DNA from: Psilocybe azurescens
Lineage: Eukaryota; Basidiomycota; Agaricomycetes; Agaricales; Agrocybaceae
Reading direction: 5' to 3'
Length of the DNA: 64,000 nt
Assembly: GCA_023853785.1 (NCBI GenBank)
Contig: JAJIRX010000601.1
Location: 1-64,000, forward strand
Every line of letters starts with the position of its first letter. Positions within the stretch are counted from its first letter, which is position 1. This document shows positions 42,678 through 55,539 of this stretch, in pieces. The notes beneath the pieces were generated by a model that worked only from the letters and a program-made list of their open reading frames with translations, made no database searches and was not told the DNA's origin. A program made the translations under genes and the position numbers.

Positions 42678-45600
42678 ATGTCCCTCTTCGCCACAACAGT
42701 ATACCACATCTCGCCGTCCCTCCCCCGACGCTCATCGCGAACCTCGACGCCCTCCTCCAAGCGAACGGCGGCACCCGCGCTATTCCCCATCCTCTCCCCT
42801 GGCTCTTTCCCCCTCTTCCCCTTCCCACCCCGCCGCCAAGGACACACCAGCCCAAGATGCAAGGCACCAGCTCCCAGCCCGACGAAGGACCCGGCCCTGA
42901 CGATCGTCGTCTCCGACTCGTTGCGCTTCCCGGGGTGGGAGGACATCGCGCTGCGCCGCGCGCAGGAGGCGGGGTCCGGCGTGCCCGACGCGGTCACGGG
43001 CGAGGAGCGGCGCAGCGTGGACGTCGTCACGCCGCGCTGGGTCGAGCGGAGCGTGGTGCTGGGCAAGCTGCAGCAGTGAGTCCCTTCTCTTCCCTCCTTC
43101 TCCTTCTACCTGTCTTCTCTCTTCCTGTTTTTGCTGTTCACGATGATTTTGTGCTGACGCCCACCCCACCAGCCCCTCGCACTACTCCGCCGACCCCGCC
43201 GCCCTCTTCTCCGGCATCGTCGCCAGCGCCGCCGCCTCCCTGCCCCCGCCGACGTCCGCTCTCCGCGGGCATCCCCGCGCTCGGCGGCCAGTGGCGCGCC
43301 GCGCTCACGCGCGAGGTCACCCATCTCTTTGCCTTGCACGCGGACAGCGCGGAGTACGCGACCGCGATGCACTTCAAGCCGGATACAGGCGTGAAGGTGC
43401 TCCTCCCGCACTGGTTTGACGATTCGGTGAGGATGGGCGTGCGGGGCCTGGAGGAGGCGGGGTATGAGTGGCCCGATCCGCAAGGGTGTTGCGGGTGGGC
43501 CCGGACGCGCTGCTTGGGAGCCAGAAAGACAAGGATAAAGACAAGGAGAAGCAGAAGCAGAAGCAGAAGGCGGGGCTGGGAACGGGACTGACGTCCTCGC
43601 AGGACGAGAGCAGCCGACGGAGATCGACGCGGAGAGGGCGCGCATCAAGCGCAACCTGTACATCACCGCCGCGCGGTTCGCGCCCGCGATGGGGCACGCG
43701 GCGCCGCCCTCCGACGCGGACCTCGCGCTCGTCCTCGGGGCGCCCGATGTCCACGCGGAGGCGGATGCGGCAGGTGTGCTCCCGCTCCCCCCTGCATCGT
43801 CGATGCTTGTGGTCCCTGCGTCCTCTGCGCTCCCCGCACCAACCGCTTCCACCGCAAATCCAGCGCAGCCACCAACGACAGCGATAGCGACGAACAATAG
43901 CGTAAATGTAAATGTATGGCAGGGCCGCCGCATCCTGCTCTCGCGCACGCTGCAGCTCACCGGGCGCGCCGCGCATGTGTGCAGGCCGGGATCGAGCGCG
44001 CGGGCGGGGTCGTGGTAAGGGATGGGGGGGACGAGGATGGGGAGGAGCAGGAAGCGGCACATGCACAAGAAGACCAGCAGGAAAGGAGGGTCCAGGCGGC
44101 GGGGAGAAGGAGAAGGAGAAGGCGGGTACGGGTGAAGGCGAGAAGAACGAGAATGGGAACGCACAAGGACAGGGAACGCGACGGACGCGGGGCGCGCCCC
44201 CCGCGCACGCTCTCGCGCCAGGAAGGCAGGCGGCGCCGGCGCGAGGCGGAGAAGGTGCCCGAGTGCGATGTGCTGGTGACGCGGTGGCGGGAGGAGGGGG
44301 TATGTGCAGGTTCGTGTTTTGTCGCTTTTTTTGGTTCTGGTTGCTCCTTTCGTGCTCGTCCTCTACTTCCAATCGCGTCCCACACTCCTTTTCCTTTGTT
44401 CTTTTTTTGCCTTATCCTTTTGAAAACTAAGCTAAACTGACGATGCTGACGTGAACTCTTTTCTTTTTCCCTCCCGTCATTCCTTCCTCTTTAATAATAA
44501 TAATAAAAACCCACGGACGCATGCGAACAAATACGAACACCACCCCTACACACCTATACCTACATCCCACGCACAGGCCGTGCGCACCCACAAGCTCATA
44601 GGCACGCTCGCGTGGCTGTTCCACGTGCAGGCGTGCGGCGTGCTTTCGCACCCGATGAACCAGCTGCTGCATTATCCCGTGCCGAAGCGACGGATTGAGG
44701 GGTTTTATCATCATGTAGTGCGCGTGCTTTGCTCTTTCCTTCCTTCCTTCGAAAATTCTCTCCTTCAAAAAGGGGCTTGCGCTAACGAACAAACGAAAAC
44801 GATGCTGACGATGCTGATTGATTAAATACATACAGGTGATCACTGTTACGAATTACACGGGCGAGGCGCGGGAGTACATCAAGAAGCTCGTCTTTGCGAT
44901 GGGCGCGACATTCACGCCCAGCATGTCCGGCCAGAACACGGTGCTCGTCGCTGCGTAGTGAGTATTTTTCTTTCCTTCCTTTCCCCCTTCACTCTTCCTC
45001 CTCTCACCGCATACTCACCAAAAACACCGCACACCACAGCATCCGGCACCAAAGCCGCGAAAGCCGCCTCGTGGTCCATCCCCATCGTGAACCACACCTG
45101 GCTCGAGGACTGCTTCATCGCGTGGCGCAACCTCACGCCCGCGCACGCCAAGTACATCCTCTTCGCGCCGGGCGACGACTGGAGCCGCCGCCTCGGCGAG
45201 CGCGGCGTCAGCGTCGGCGTGCGGAATGGGATCAGTGGCGGGTGGGGCGGGGTCGCGCGGGTCGGCAAGAACAGAGAGGAGGGGGTGTGGCTGTGATTGA
45301 GGAAGAGGAGGAGGAGAGGGAGCTGGGTAGAATTGAGCAGGAGGCGGAGGAGCTTGCGGAGGAGGGGGATGAGCTGGGCAATAGTGAGGACGATGAGGCG
45401 GAGGAGGCGCGTGAGCGCCAGCGAGCGCAAGAGAAAAGAGCAAGAGCAGCAGAGAGAGCAACAGGAGGCGGAGGCAGGGATGGAGCTGCAGCCCCGGACG
45501 GGACGGCCGAGAGCATGAAGCAAGTCGTGGACGATCTCGTCGGTGGTGATATGGATATGGACGTCGACATGGAAGAGGAAGTTCGGGCGTTAACGCCCCA

Positions 45601-48600
45601 GAAATCAAAGTCCGCCTCGAAAGAGACCCCGAAATCCACATCGAAGGAAAAAACGAAAGGGAAGGAGAAAGCGGGAGGGGACCGAGCGCGAGCTCGCCTG
45701 TGAAGCCGACGTACGTCCCTGCTTCCTAAGAAAAGCAAACCCAAGGCGAACGGGAAGAAGGGGTGGTGTCATGATGAGGCGGAGGAGGAAGGGGAGGTGG
45801 AGGAGGTCGAGGAGGAGGAGAGGCCGGGGAATGTTAAGGTGAAGACGAAATCCGATTCAAAGTCGAAATCAAAGCAGAAGGTGACATCGACGACCGCGAA
45901 ATCGAAATCGAAGCCCATGCCAGAGCCGGAGTCTGTGACCGAGTCTGAATCCGAACCTGAAAAGGATGTGGAACATCAGGAGGATGAAGATTTGCCCGTG
46001 CTTGTAAAAAGACAACAGCAAAGACGAAACCAAAGACGAAATCGAGAAGGGAGCAACCGCCTGCGTCCAACTCTGGTGAATCTGAGGTGGAGGGGGCATG
46101 GATGTCGACACGGATGCAGATCTGCCGCCTGCACGCCCACCCTCCCACCAAATCCACGTCCAAATCCAAATCCAAATCTAAAGAGAGCAAGGCGCAAGGG
46201 AGCAAGCAGGCTATGAACGGGAAGGCTTCTAAACGCGTGCAGTCTTCCGACGACGACGAAGCCACCAGAAACCACCAGTACCGGCGACGAAGAAGAAGCC
46301 TCTCGCGCGGCGCCTCACCGTCGAGCTCGAGAAGCGCGCCGACCAGACGCCTGCCAAACATCCACCCGCACCCGCAACTCCGGCTGCACCTACACCTGCG
46401 CCTGTAGTCCAGGTTTCAGCGACAACGTCGACACCGGGTGGTGGGCTGCTGAACCGCGTGAAAGGCGATGCGCGCACGCGAATCCGGAAGAAGAAGCCCG
46501 GGCAGGAGAAGAAGCGGGATGTGTATGTTGAGAGCGAGAGCGAGCCCGAGGTTGCGGTTCCGGATGTTGTAGTAGCTCAAAAGGACATAGCCAAGGCGAA
46601 GGGCAAGGGCAAGGCAAAGACGAAGGAGAGCGATAAGCCCCGCCGAAAGCTAGCGTCAAGGTCGCAGCAAAGACTGGAAAGAGCAAGAAGTCGAAGACAG
46701 CTCTGAGCGAGGAGGAGGAGGAGGAGGAGGAGGATAGTAGAATCGGAGGATGACGAGGAAGAGGTTGCTGTTGTTCGGAGTTCGAAGGCTGATTCAAAGT
46801 CGAAGGCCAAAGACAAGTGGGGGCAAGGCTGCAGAAAAGGCACCAGCGAAGACTAGAGGCAAGAAAGCAGCTGTCTCGTCCGAGGAAGAGCATGAGGAAG
46901 AGCATGCAGACACCGAAGAAGAGGAAGAAGAGGCTCCACCACCGAAGAAACGCGCCAAGAAACCCTCGACACCGCCGCCGCCGCCTCCGCCTCCGAAAGC
47001 GCGTTCAAGCCGCTCCGCGTCTATTCGACCGCGGAGGAGGATGTTGATGACGATGTGGAAGAGGAGGAAGAGGATTCGGACGACGGGCTTCCAGTCAACC
47101 CGTTCATGTTGTCCAAGGCTGAACAGCGCGCGAAGGAGAAAGAGAAGGAGAAGGCGACTGCGAAGTCCAAGGCGTCTAAATCCAAGTCTACTCCGGCCGC
47201 CAAATCGAAATCTGCGAAATCCACTACGAATGCTGCGGCTACGCTGACCAACGGCAAGAGCAAGGCCAAACCAACCGCGAAGAAAGCCGCGACGCCATCC
47301 GACACCGAACCTGAAGTAGACGAAGAGGAAGAGGAGGAAGAGCCTCCACGTCGCAAGGGTGCGAAGGGCGGTCCGTCGCCTCCGAAGCGTGTTCTTTCAG
47401 TGTTAATGCCTTCGCTGGACCTTTCCCCAAGTAGAGGGAAGACGGGTAAAGGGAAGGAAAAGGAGTCATCGTCGGTGGTCGTGAAAGGGAAGGGCAAGGG
47501 AAAGAAGGCTGTGGAGGTGTCGTCTGAAGAGGAGGAAGAAGAAGAGAGGCCTGCTGCGAAACCTCCCAAAGCAAAAGCCAGCGCAAAAGCCAAATCGTCG
47601 TCGAAACCCAAAAAACTATAGCACCATCACCACGGGAGCCCGCCAGTTCCGAAAACGAATCAGAGGAGGAAGATGAAGTCAGCCTGCTCGTCAGTCCTCG
47701 TGCGTCGAGGGCGTTGGTGCGTACGGAGAGTATCAGGGCGGTGGCTGGGCAGGCTTCTGCGAGCGCTGCTACGCCTTCCCGATCTGCTGCTGCCGCGTCG
47801 ACGTCCATCTCGGCCGCCATGAAAGGAAAGAAATCTAAGACTGCAACATCTGCTAATGTCAACATATCCGCAACCGCTTCAACGTCGAAGGCTATCTCAA
47901 CGTCCACTAAATCCAAACCGAAGACAACCACTGCTGCGCCACCTGCTCCTGAGCCGATGGATGTCGACGTCGATTCCATCTCCGTGTCGACAGTAGGTCC
48001 TTCCATGACTCTTCCGCGCCGCAACGCCGCTGCCAAAGCTACGCAACGCCTGCACGAGACGATCATGCCCGACCTAGTGCACTATGAGTCTCAGGTGAAG
48101 AAAGCGAGGCGCGCGTCCAGTCATGCGAACAGTGCGTTTGCATTGGCTGATGAAATGGACGTGAGAGTGAATGGTGTTAGTGAGAAGAGGAAGAAAGTCG
48201 TGGAAGACGATGAAGACGAGAGCGCGGGCGGTGCTAGTGCGGAGGGAGGAGGAAAGACGAAGAGGAGGAGGATCAGTGATGTTGCAGGGACAGGACCGAC
48301 GAAAAAGGGCAAGTCGAAAGTGGGAGCGAGTGCGGAGGATGATGACGACATGGATGTTGATCAATCGTATGTGTTCTATGTATTCTCCAGGGCTTCTTGA
48401 CATTCCGACACTGATTGATATCTTTACCAGATTACCCGGCCATGGCATTGTGATTATGACGACGCAGGTGACTCTTGCGGATGATGTAGTCAGGGTCAGT
48501 CAGTCCTCTCCTTAGACGAATAACATCCGTAACCATCGTTCTATTTCCAGGCACTCAGCAAGTTGGGAATTAAGACCACTGCTCGTGCTTCTGAATGCAC

Positions 48601-49294
48601 GCATCTTCTCGCCCCACATGTAGTCCGGACCGAAAAGTTCCTATGTGCTTTGGCATCGCGTGCCCCGTGGGTCCTTCAAGATAAATGGGCGATTGATAGT
48701 GCGAAAGCGAAAAAAAGTTCTACGTACGCCCTTTTCTACATTGCTTCCTCTGTGCATTTCGTCTAACATTAAACTTATTCTTCGATCAGCCGAGAAAGAC
48801 TTCATTCTCAAGGATAAATCTGGGGAGAACAAATACGGTGTCAACCTCGTGCAAGCCCTGAAACGTGCCAAAGACTTCATCGAGAATGGGGGACTTTTGG
48901 CCGGGCACACTTTCTATCTCACCCCCAAAGTGCCTGTTGACGCGAAGCTGCTGAAGAACGTGGTAGTAGCGTGTGGTGGTCAGGTCAGTTCAACGTTATT
49001 CGCTTTCTCCTTCCCCGTTCCTTCCACCCAATCCCCGTTCTATCTTCGATCAGCATGTACTTACCCATTTCCGCCACTCATCAGGTAACGTCCCAAACTC
49101 CCACACTGCGAATCATCAACGCTTCCCCTTCAACGCGGCACGTCATCTCGTGCAAAGAAGACATCGCTATCTGGAGACCGCTTGCATCCTCGAGGACCGT
49201 GAATATTTATACCCAAGAGTTGATACTCACTGGCGTTCTGAAGCAGGAGATGGAATGGGATAAAGAAGAATATTTTGTACAGGGGAGTTATTAA
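42678..49294 (+). CDS. Multi-BRCT genome-stability protein (Rtt107/Brc1/PTIP-like)
   Basis: ATG at 42678 (MSLFATTVYHISPSLP). BRCT-like segments in order: IVVSDSLRFPGWEDI with VDVVTPRWVERS (42890-43075); GGQWRAALTREVTHLFALHA with LLPHWFDDSVR (43270-43450); WQGRRILLSRTLQLTG (43915-43970); a region with KLIGTLAWLFHVQACGVLSHP (44590-44670); EYIKKLVFAMGATFTPSMSG with NHTWLEDCFIAWRNL (44870-45135); and a C-terminal pair (IVIMTTQVTLADDVVRALSK with APWVLQDKWAIDSAK; AKDFIENGGLLAGHTFYLTP with a last exon ending EEYFVQGSY). A Lys/Glu/Ser-rich low-complexity linker of about 1000 codons (45300-48370) joins the two groups. Family role: phosphopeptide-binding scaffold at stalled forks and H2A-phospho chromatin. 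Frames shift several times, for example at a C5 run at 42722-42726 and near 43490 and 43610; I suspect sequence errors because the splice sites are good. Confidence 0.85.
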
Positions 49295-50943
49295 TACCGA
49301 TCTCAGGACTTGTTTGTAGCCACTATTGCGGTGTGATTTTGAAATTTCTCTCTTTCCTTGTTCCTGTTATATTTTCTACTTTGCGTCTGGGCTTTGGATG
49401 GCACGTTTTGGATTGTATATATGTAATTGCTATCGAAGCCTTCTTCCGGGAAATGGTATCCGCATTTTACATTTCAATGACTGCCTGTGAATATGCGACC
49501 TTTCGAGATCTGTCGATCCTTAAGGGTTCATTTGGTGCATGAGGTCCTTCCCAAAGAATGCACGGTTCTTAAAAATTTCACCTGCATGTAGGGTTGTTAA
49601 CTGACCTGTTTAAATTCTAGCTTGATACCATGCTGGACGATTCCGAGATGCCTCACAGGTTCTTTTTCTGGTGAATTCCAACCCCGACGTGAAAGTCCAT
49701 CACCGAATGTGGTTGGTGCTCCGACACCTCATTGCGGCAGCGTATGCCATTACCCTCGTGCCAAGGCCAGTGCCATGGAAATCTCATTGGACTCTCACTT
49801 ACTGATGCAAAATGGTCCGTACCCCATATATGATGGCAGTGTCTCGGTCAAAGAGAGTCAGAGACTAGCTCTACGGTCTCCTAACATTCACCATTGAGTT
49901 GATTAGAAATAGAAGTGGGTCAGGCCGTAATGTGCAAGTGACGAGCTTTTGAATGCTTTCCTCAGGCCTATCACGATTGTCGAGCAACTGTGGGACCTTC
50001 TGATAATCTACCATAAATAACTGCCCTGCACCACATCAAGAGCATGCTGTGTTGCACGACCTTAGCACGACCCCCCTACGAATATTATGTCGACCACGAC
50101 CATTTGTTCAAGATCAGCAACGAGCTCGAGGGCGCCGTGATCGTCGCGATATACTCTGTTTACCGTGATTATCTGATGTCCTGAGGCCTCGATGCTCCTT
50201 TGAGGCTGTTGATGACAACGGATCCCGTGGACGGTCGTGAGGACTTTTGTCGATACTAAATTCGTGTTGACCGATGATTTCGGTTCTGACGGCATCTCCC
50301 GGCAAATACTACTTAATAGAGAAAGGTTAAAATAATTCCGCGGCGTCGACACCAGTAAGTTTCAAGTAACACGCAAAAAAAATTCCTCGCTATGATTTTC
50401 TTTGCAGGGCCATCATTTTGAGCGTCTAAAGTTCTTCCCAAGTTGGTCTTAAAGTGAAATAATATGGGACACCAGACCAGCACAAACCACAACACTTATT
50501 CCCGAATGACCGGAGTTCTAAACTTTATCAAAAAATAAGGTTTTGCCTACCAAAATTCCAAATTCATTACGAATTGCGGCGCAAGAGAGCCTAGCCAATG
50601 ACTCAAATGGAGCAAATCATTGAGTTGAACATGAGCATCGCTATGCTGGACATATGTTCCCATGATGGCTTCGAATATCTTCGAGAATATTCTACATCTC
50701 CGATGACCCCTTGACCTCATTACCCTTTACGCGGGCAGTCTAAAAATCCGACGCTGCCTGCCACAGTGGTATATAGCTATTTCTGCTCTGAGGACTGAGC
50801 CTTCCAGTTGATCGGGAGATGCCTGCGGACCGGACTACCACATATTTAGGCAAGAGGTATGCGACCCTGAAACTTCATCGATTCGCTTAAATGCAAACGA
50901 ACCTAGACCGCATGATGAAGATCAAGCCCCCAAGTCAAACACC
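49295..50943. other. Intergenic region, no gene recognised
   Basis: Mostly short open frames. A minus-strand frame at 50062-50352 (REMPSEPKSSVNTNLVST, then LVADLEQMVVVDIIFVGG) could be a gene relic but matches nothing I know. 49620-49900 also looks like degraded coding sequence on the plus strand. Confidence 0.4.
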
Positions 50944-51729
50944 ATGGCCAATGTCGTGAGGACAGCGCAGACTGGTAATAGCTGGACCGTCAACGAGCTC
51001 GATGCATACAACATCACGATCGTCCCTCAAGATGCTGCCACCTTCTTCGGCACCGACGAGCTTCCCGTCCCCGAGCATCTGAACGATCTTGCCACTAACT
51101 TGACCGCCGACGAAGTGGTTGAAGACGACTCCTATCAAGTCCTTCGATACATGGACCTCGCTATGAGTCCTATTCCCGGCGAAGAATCCGCCGTCGTCGA
51201 TTTTGCGATGCAGCTCTTGTGGAAGATGGGCTGCGCGGGGAGGAAAGTAGGCAGGGATCTTCGTAGCCGCAAGGATATCTCCTTGTTGACGTGCGGCGAG
51301 TGGTGGCACACCCGCACTGATGTGTGTGTCATGGACAATTACGAGATCCTCCTCATTTTGCAAGAAGACAAGCGCCACATCAAGCTGGCAGACCCACACT
51401 CCCAGCTCGTCGCCGAGGCTATCGCAGCAGTCCAACACAACAACCGCGTGCGCAACCTTTTAGGGTTCAAAGAAATGCTAGAATTTAAGGAGATGGCGGG
51501 TATCGTGATGATTGGAAGCGCTCCTACTTTCTTTAAGATTCCTGTATCCCGCGACCTGCTCGATGCGGTCCAAAGAGGCTCATTCCCGGCTACCCCCACT
51601 GTCGTCACCATGCACCGCCCTGTTATCAAAAGGCCCCTTCGCCGCCTCGCCGAAGGCATGCGCCCTCTCGACAACCGCAAGGTCATTTTAGGCTGCTTCG
51701 AGGCGTTCAAGAAATTCGTCGACTGGTAA
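50944..51729 (+). CDS. Agaricomycete-specific protein with possible PD-(D/E)XK-like core (261 aa)
   Basis: A single-exon, fully open frame beginning MANVVRTAQTGNSWTVNELD and ending FEAFKKFVDW. The start is the first ATG after an upstream stop-rich region and lies in good context (ACCATGG). The family is multi-copy in mushroom genomes and uncharacterised. Conserved-looking parts are YQVLRYMDLAMSPIPGEESA, SRKDISLLTCGEWWHTRTD, EILLILQEDKRH and GSAPTFFKIPVS. The order D...(E/Q)xDK within beta-like strands (TDVCVMD, EILLILQEDK) resembles a PD-(D/E)XK nuclease core; that is inference from pattern only. No signal peptide or membrane segment. The frame has no indels, unlike many neighbours. Confidence 0.8.
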   Translation: MANVVRTAQTGNSWTVNELDAYNITIVPQDAATFFGTDELPVPEHLNDLATNLTADEVVEDDSYQVLRYMDLAMSPIPGEESAVVDFAMQLLWKMGCAGRKVGRDLRSRKDISLLTCGEWWHTRTDVCVMDNYEILLILQEDKRHIKLADPHSQLVAEAIAAVQHNNRVRNLLGFKEMLEFKEMAGIVMIGSAPTFFKIPVSRDLLDAVQRGSFPATPTVVTMHRPVIKRPLRRLAEGMRPLDNRKVILGCFEAFKKFVDW

Positions 51730-51988
51730 AGGAATGATTTTCTTTTTCTCCGTATCTGGTAAACTACTTAAGTACCCGCCTGCAGATCATTCATCTCATG
51801 TTCCATTCTTTTGCGTCGTCGTGAGCTATGGAGCTCTCATTAGCCGTTTCGCGTGGGTATTTCTTCTTTTGAGTTCGTTTCTGACAGACAGTCCGACCAT
51901 GCTTTCCTGCCAGGTATTTATTTGTGGGGTTGTTACAAGTTTCTCAAGAAGACGTGAGCGATCAATTGAATCGATATCTCAACGATAA

Positions 51989-54900
51989 GTATGCTCGCAC
52001 GACAAAGCAAGTGCTGATATTTACTCAAGCTACATGCTCGCAATGGGGGTGAAATAGAAGTCAGTTAGTCCCGATTGAAAATTTATCCCATATTTTTCCA
52101 TGAAAGTGAGTATCGTGCTACTTATGCTCCACCGAAATGAAGTCAGACCATGTGTGTCCCCACAACGGCCCTTCCATTCAGATATTCTCTAACAGTCTAG
52201 AGACACAGTAAAGTCGGCGAGTTGATGTCCTTTCGTGTCTAACACCGCTTGTCTTGCGCTACTCAAGGCCCGACTCTACCGAGGCGCCAAGCCTGACTCA
52301 GGCTTGATATTTCTGTCAATGTCAAAATTTACCTTTCATCTCGAGGCTGCGACTACTATAGCGACGAATTCGTGAAGGCGTATCTATAGACCAATCCAGT
52401 AAGTTGTGATCGGACCCCTTATAATTAAGTTAGGCAGCATTCCTTGCAGTACTCATGTTGAACGAACTGAAGTTGACAAATCATACCTTTATCGGCATCC
52501 ACTGGATTAGCTTGTTGATATCAGTGCTATGTAGAGGTAAAGAAGCACGAGGCTGTTCTCTTGTTCTATTTATCACTCAACGATTATTGTAAACAGAGAC
52601 ATTCCGGTGTTGGGTTACTCCTTAGTGCTCGACTATGACGTTCGGGATTCCTGGAAATGCGACAAACTTGTTCATACGAGCAGATTACCTGATTATACTG
52701 TGGCTATTGTTCCGGGCTTCGGTGGGAAGTCTGATGTAGGATACCTAAAGCAATCGCCTCGATCCTGATCATGTAATTCGGTGTGCTATGGAGCAATGTA
52801 ATAGTAAGTGACGCATCGGACGTACTGGACGCCGTGCCCCGTCGCATATACATGGTGGGTTCTATTCCCCTTCGGATGCAATGAATTGATGATAGCTAAG
52901 AAGACACAGAGTTAATATGACCAGGTGGATGAGATTGTATTAGCAAGCTCAGATGTTTTTGTAGACCTGGCGTGCGTACGAGTGTTGTCCGTTAAATTTA
53001 TTCGAAGAATTAGGGGTCGCTGTTTGTCTTCCAAAACGATGGAAAAACTTAAGGCACGTTCAAATCGGTTCAACTCGTTGTTTTCTCCACTACCAAACAC
53101 CAGTCAGCACTGGCAGTGGTATGGCCTGTGCGTGCTGCCCAAATTCTCACGTGCTGCCATAACCGGCCGCGTTTCATAAGCAGTAGCTAGCCCGAAGGAA
53201 CTCTCAAATGTGGCTCTCCATGGTTTTCAATGCCCTCGGTAGCCTGAGGTCCGACGAAATCAAGACAGTTGTTCATCAGGACCAGAAGTATAACAGAAGA
53301 CAGGGCGTATAAGACGGTATGCAGAATGGCTTAGGATAATCTGTTTACTCTCTTCTGAGCGGAAATGATGTACAGAGTGTTAAACTACAATCCTTATGGA
53401 CCAATCGGCTGGTCGGGTCGTATACGTGAATGATGAGGGTCTCTTATTTGAGCAGCGGGCACAGCCTCATATATTTGGGACCGTGGTTGCAGAGCACGCT
53501 GCGAGCATGTGCGAGGAAACTCTCTCTGAAAGATTTCATAATACACACTGATACTTTTTGACAGTTTCGACCAATGATCATCTTTTGAACCTCGGTTAAC
53601 CGCAAGAGAAATGTACCGGCGGGGCTGTCTTGGCTGATGAGATGTTGTGTTGTTCACGCAAACCCGGCAAGCCCAAATCTAAGTCACAGTCTCACACATA
53701 AAGCATCTTGATGAATCCCATGGTTTCATGTCTCCGGTGCATTGGTGTACCTGCTTCATAAAGGAGCTCATGTATGTCTTCCGTGAGACGATACTGTGGT
53801 AATCCTGCTACCGTTAACGGCGCTCCGGAACTCTCGATAATAATATCAAAGCCCTTCATCGCTTGGGAAATTTGTAAATAATTTGTTGGGGATTTGCGAG
53901 TATGTATTGATGTCATTGTGGAAAATGTGTCGTAATTGCGTTAGCCGCGCAGCCATAGTAGCAAGTACACAACATGTTGGTAAAGAAACAAGCTTGAAGT
54001 AGTATGGAATGATTAGCATTGTTCGAAAAAATGCAAGAACAACAATCTGTCTAACTCACGTCGTCTGTAGTACCAAAACTTTGTTGGTTGAATAATTTCC
54101 CACGTTCCAATACCTGTGAGCTCATTGGTGCGGCACAGTTAGACGCCGGAGCGGCCGGTAGCGCACGAATCGGTAGAAGCATTTACTCATCCTTTCTCAA
54201 CCTTCCCGCTCACATATGCAGCAAGTCTTCAATTTCAATCATTTAGATGCAATGTATTCAACATCTACCATCTTGTCGTCAGTCAGTCTCAAGTCACCAG
54301 ATACCTGTATTCTCCACTCCAGGTAAGCCATTTTCATCGGAGATACCCGTAAAATCTCTCCCACATATCTCTCTGTTCGGCCCTATAAGGAATGGTTAAA
54401 ACTAACGTTCCCATTTATCGTTTAAAGCGGTATCTTTGGCCTGCTAAGGTTGATTATGATATTACGACGTTCACGCCGGGACTTGTGAGGCACATGGCCA
54501 GTTATATATAGCGGCATAGTTGCCCCTATACGAGTCTACTCAAAATTCGGAACCGATCCAATGGTTCTATTCTTCACTCCGGCTTTACGCGTGGAAAGTC
54601 GGCCCTTCAGTAAGTTTAAACTTGTAGCACTAGGCATCAGACGTCTGAGCGCTGTTCTTCGGAATAATAATACAAGAACGAAATGACGAGGCATCAAAGC
54701 AACTGGAATGCAAGCCATAGGTGAGGCTACAACTATCTATACAACCGCAGTGATGCCCGCAGACACGATACGCGTCATACATCCCGTGATCCGAGAGGCG
54801 AAAATTTATGTCCAAAGAATGTAAAGTCAATTACCTCATTGGACGTCGATTCGGAGTCTATTAGTCGGAATCTGTCAAGCGAGGCAAACTTTCCTTTAAT

Positions 54901-55403
54901 TTAGGCCCACAGATAATAATGAATACCTCTCATTCACACATCATCCTTCAAAGGTTAAGAGAGAAACACGAATCTCGCAAAGATTTCTCACCCAGAAACT
55001 CACACGGCCGTGGTATTGCACGGTGACAGTTCCTCAGCATTGGTACAGATACTGACCTGTTGTTGATTGATATCAAGATGCTTATTCCGTCGTCACACTA
55101 CCCCGACGACGCAAGATGCGAGAAAGATCATTATCGGCGAAAGTTGGTATCATGGCTCATGCCTGAACAATTCAAGACAGACGTTTATACACTGAGAGCT
55201 GACCCCTATGTCGTGTGAATATACCAGCATGCTTAGCTGCTCGTACAGAATGCCAAAGTATAATATAAACAACCGAGGAAGGCTCGTTTTAAGCAACAAC
55301 AGTATAAAAATAGACTGTTTGTGAGGAACTCTGCGACCCAAAGTTTAGGACGTCCCACAGACATCTCAATTTAGCTCATATCCGCTGAGAGGATGTCGTT
55401 TCC
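51989..55403. other. Long gene-poor stretch
   Basis: About 3.4 kb without a convincing gene. Short frames (52925-53179 plus; 53394-53657, 53692-53916 and 54630-54830 minus) have no recognisable domains and are not supported by clear splice chains. 52600-52760 (VLGYSLVLDYDVRDSWKC) may be a relic exon. No repeats, TIRs or satellites were found by eye. Confidence 0.45.
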
Positions 55404-55471
55404 GTGAATCACTTACCAAATTTTCTGCAAAGAGAGTCGGTAAAAATGGATGATTCATCTCACAGGAAAAG

Positions 55472-55477
55472 TATAAG
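55472..55477 (+). promoter_or_regulatory. TATA-like box of the peroxidase gene
   Basis: TATAAG lies 63 bases upstream of the peroxidase ATG, a plausible spacing for a fungal core promoter. No further element was tested. Confidence 0.4.
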
Positions 55478-55539
55478 AGTTGACTTGATTTTCGATTGTA
55501 GAGTCAAGGAAACTTTCCTCTCCTACAGATTCATCTGGG

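Noticed and set aside
43106..44372. Long minus-strand ORFs (352 and 332 codons) opposite the BRCT gene
   Set aside because: GC-rich shadow frames; the plus strand carries clear BRCT motifs and splice sites.
45015..48066. Further antisense ORFs up to 275 codons in the BRCT linker
   Set aside because: Low-complexity antisense of Lys/Glu/Ser codons (Ser/Phe/Leu runs).
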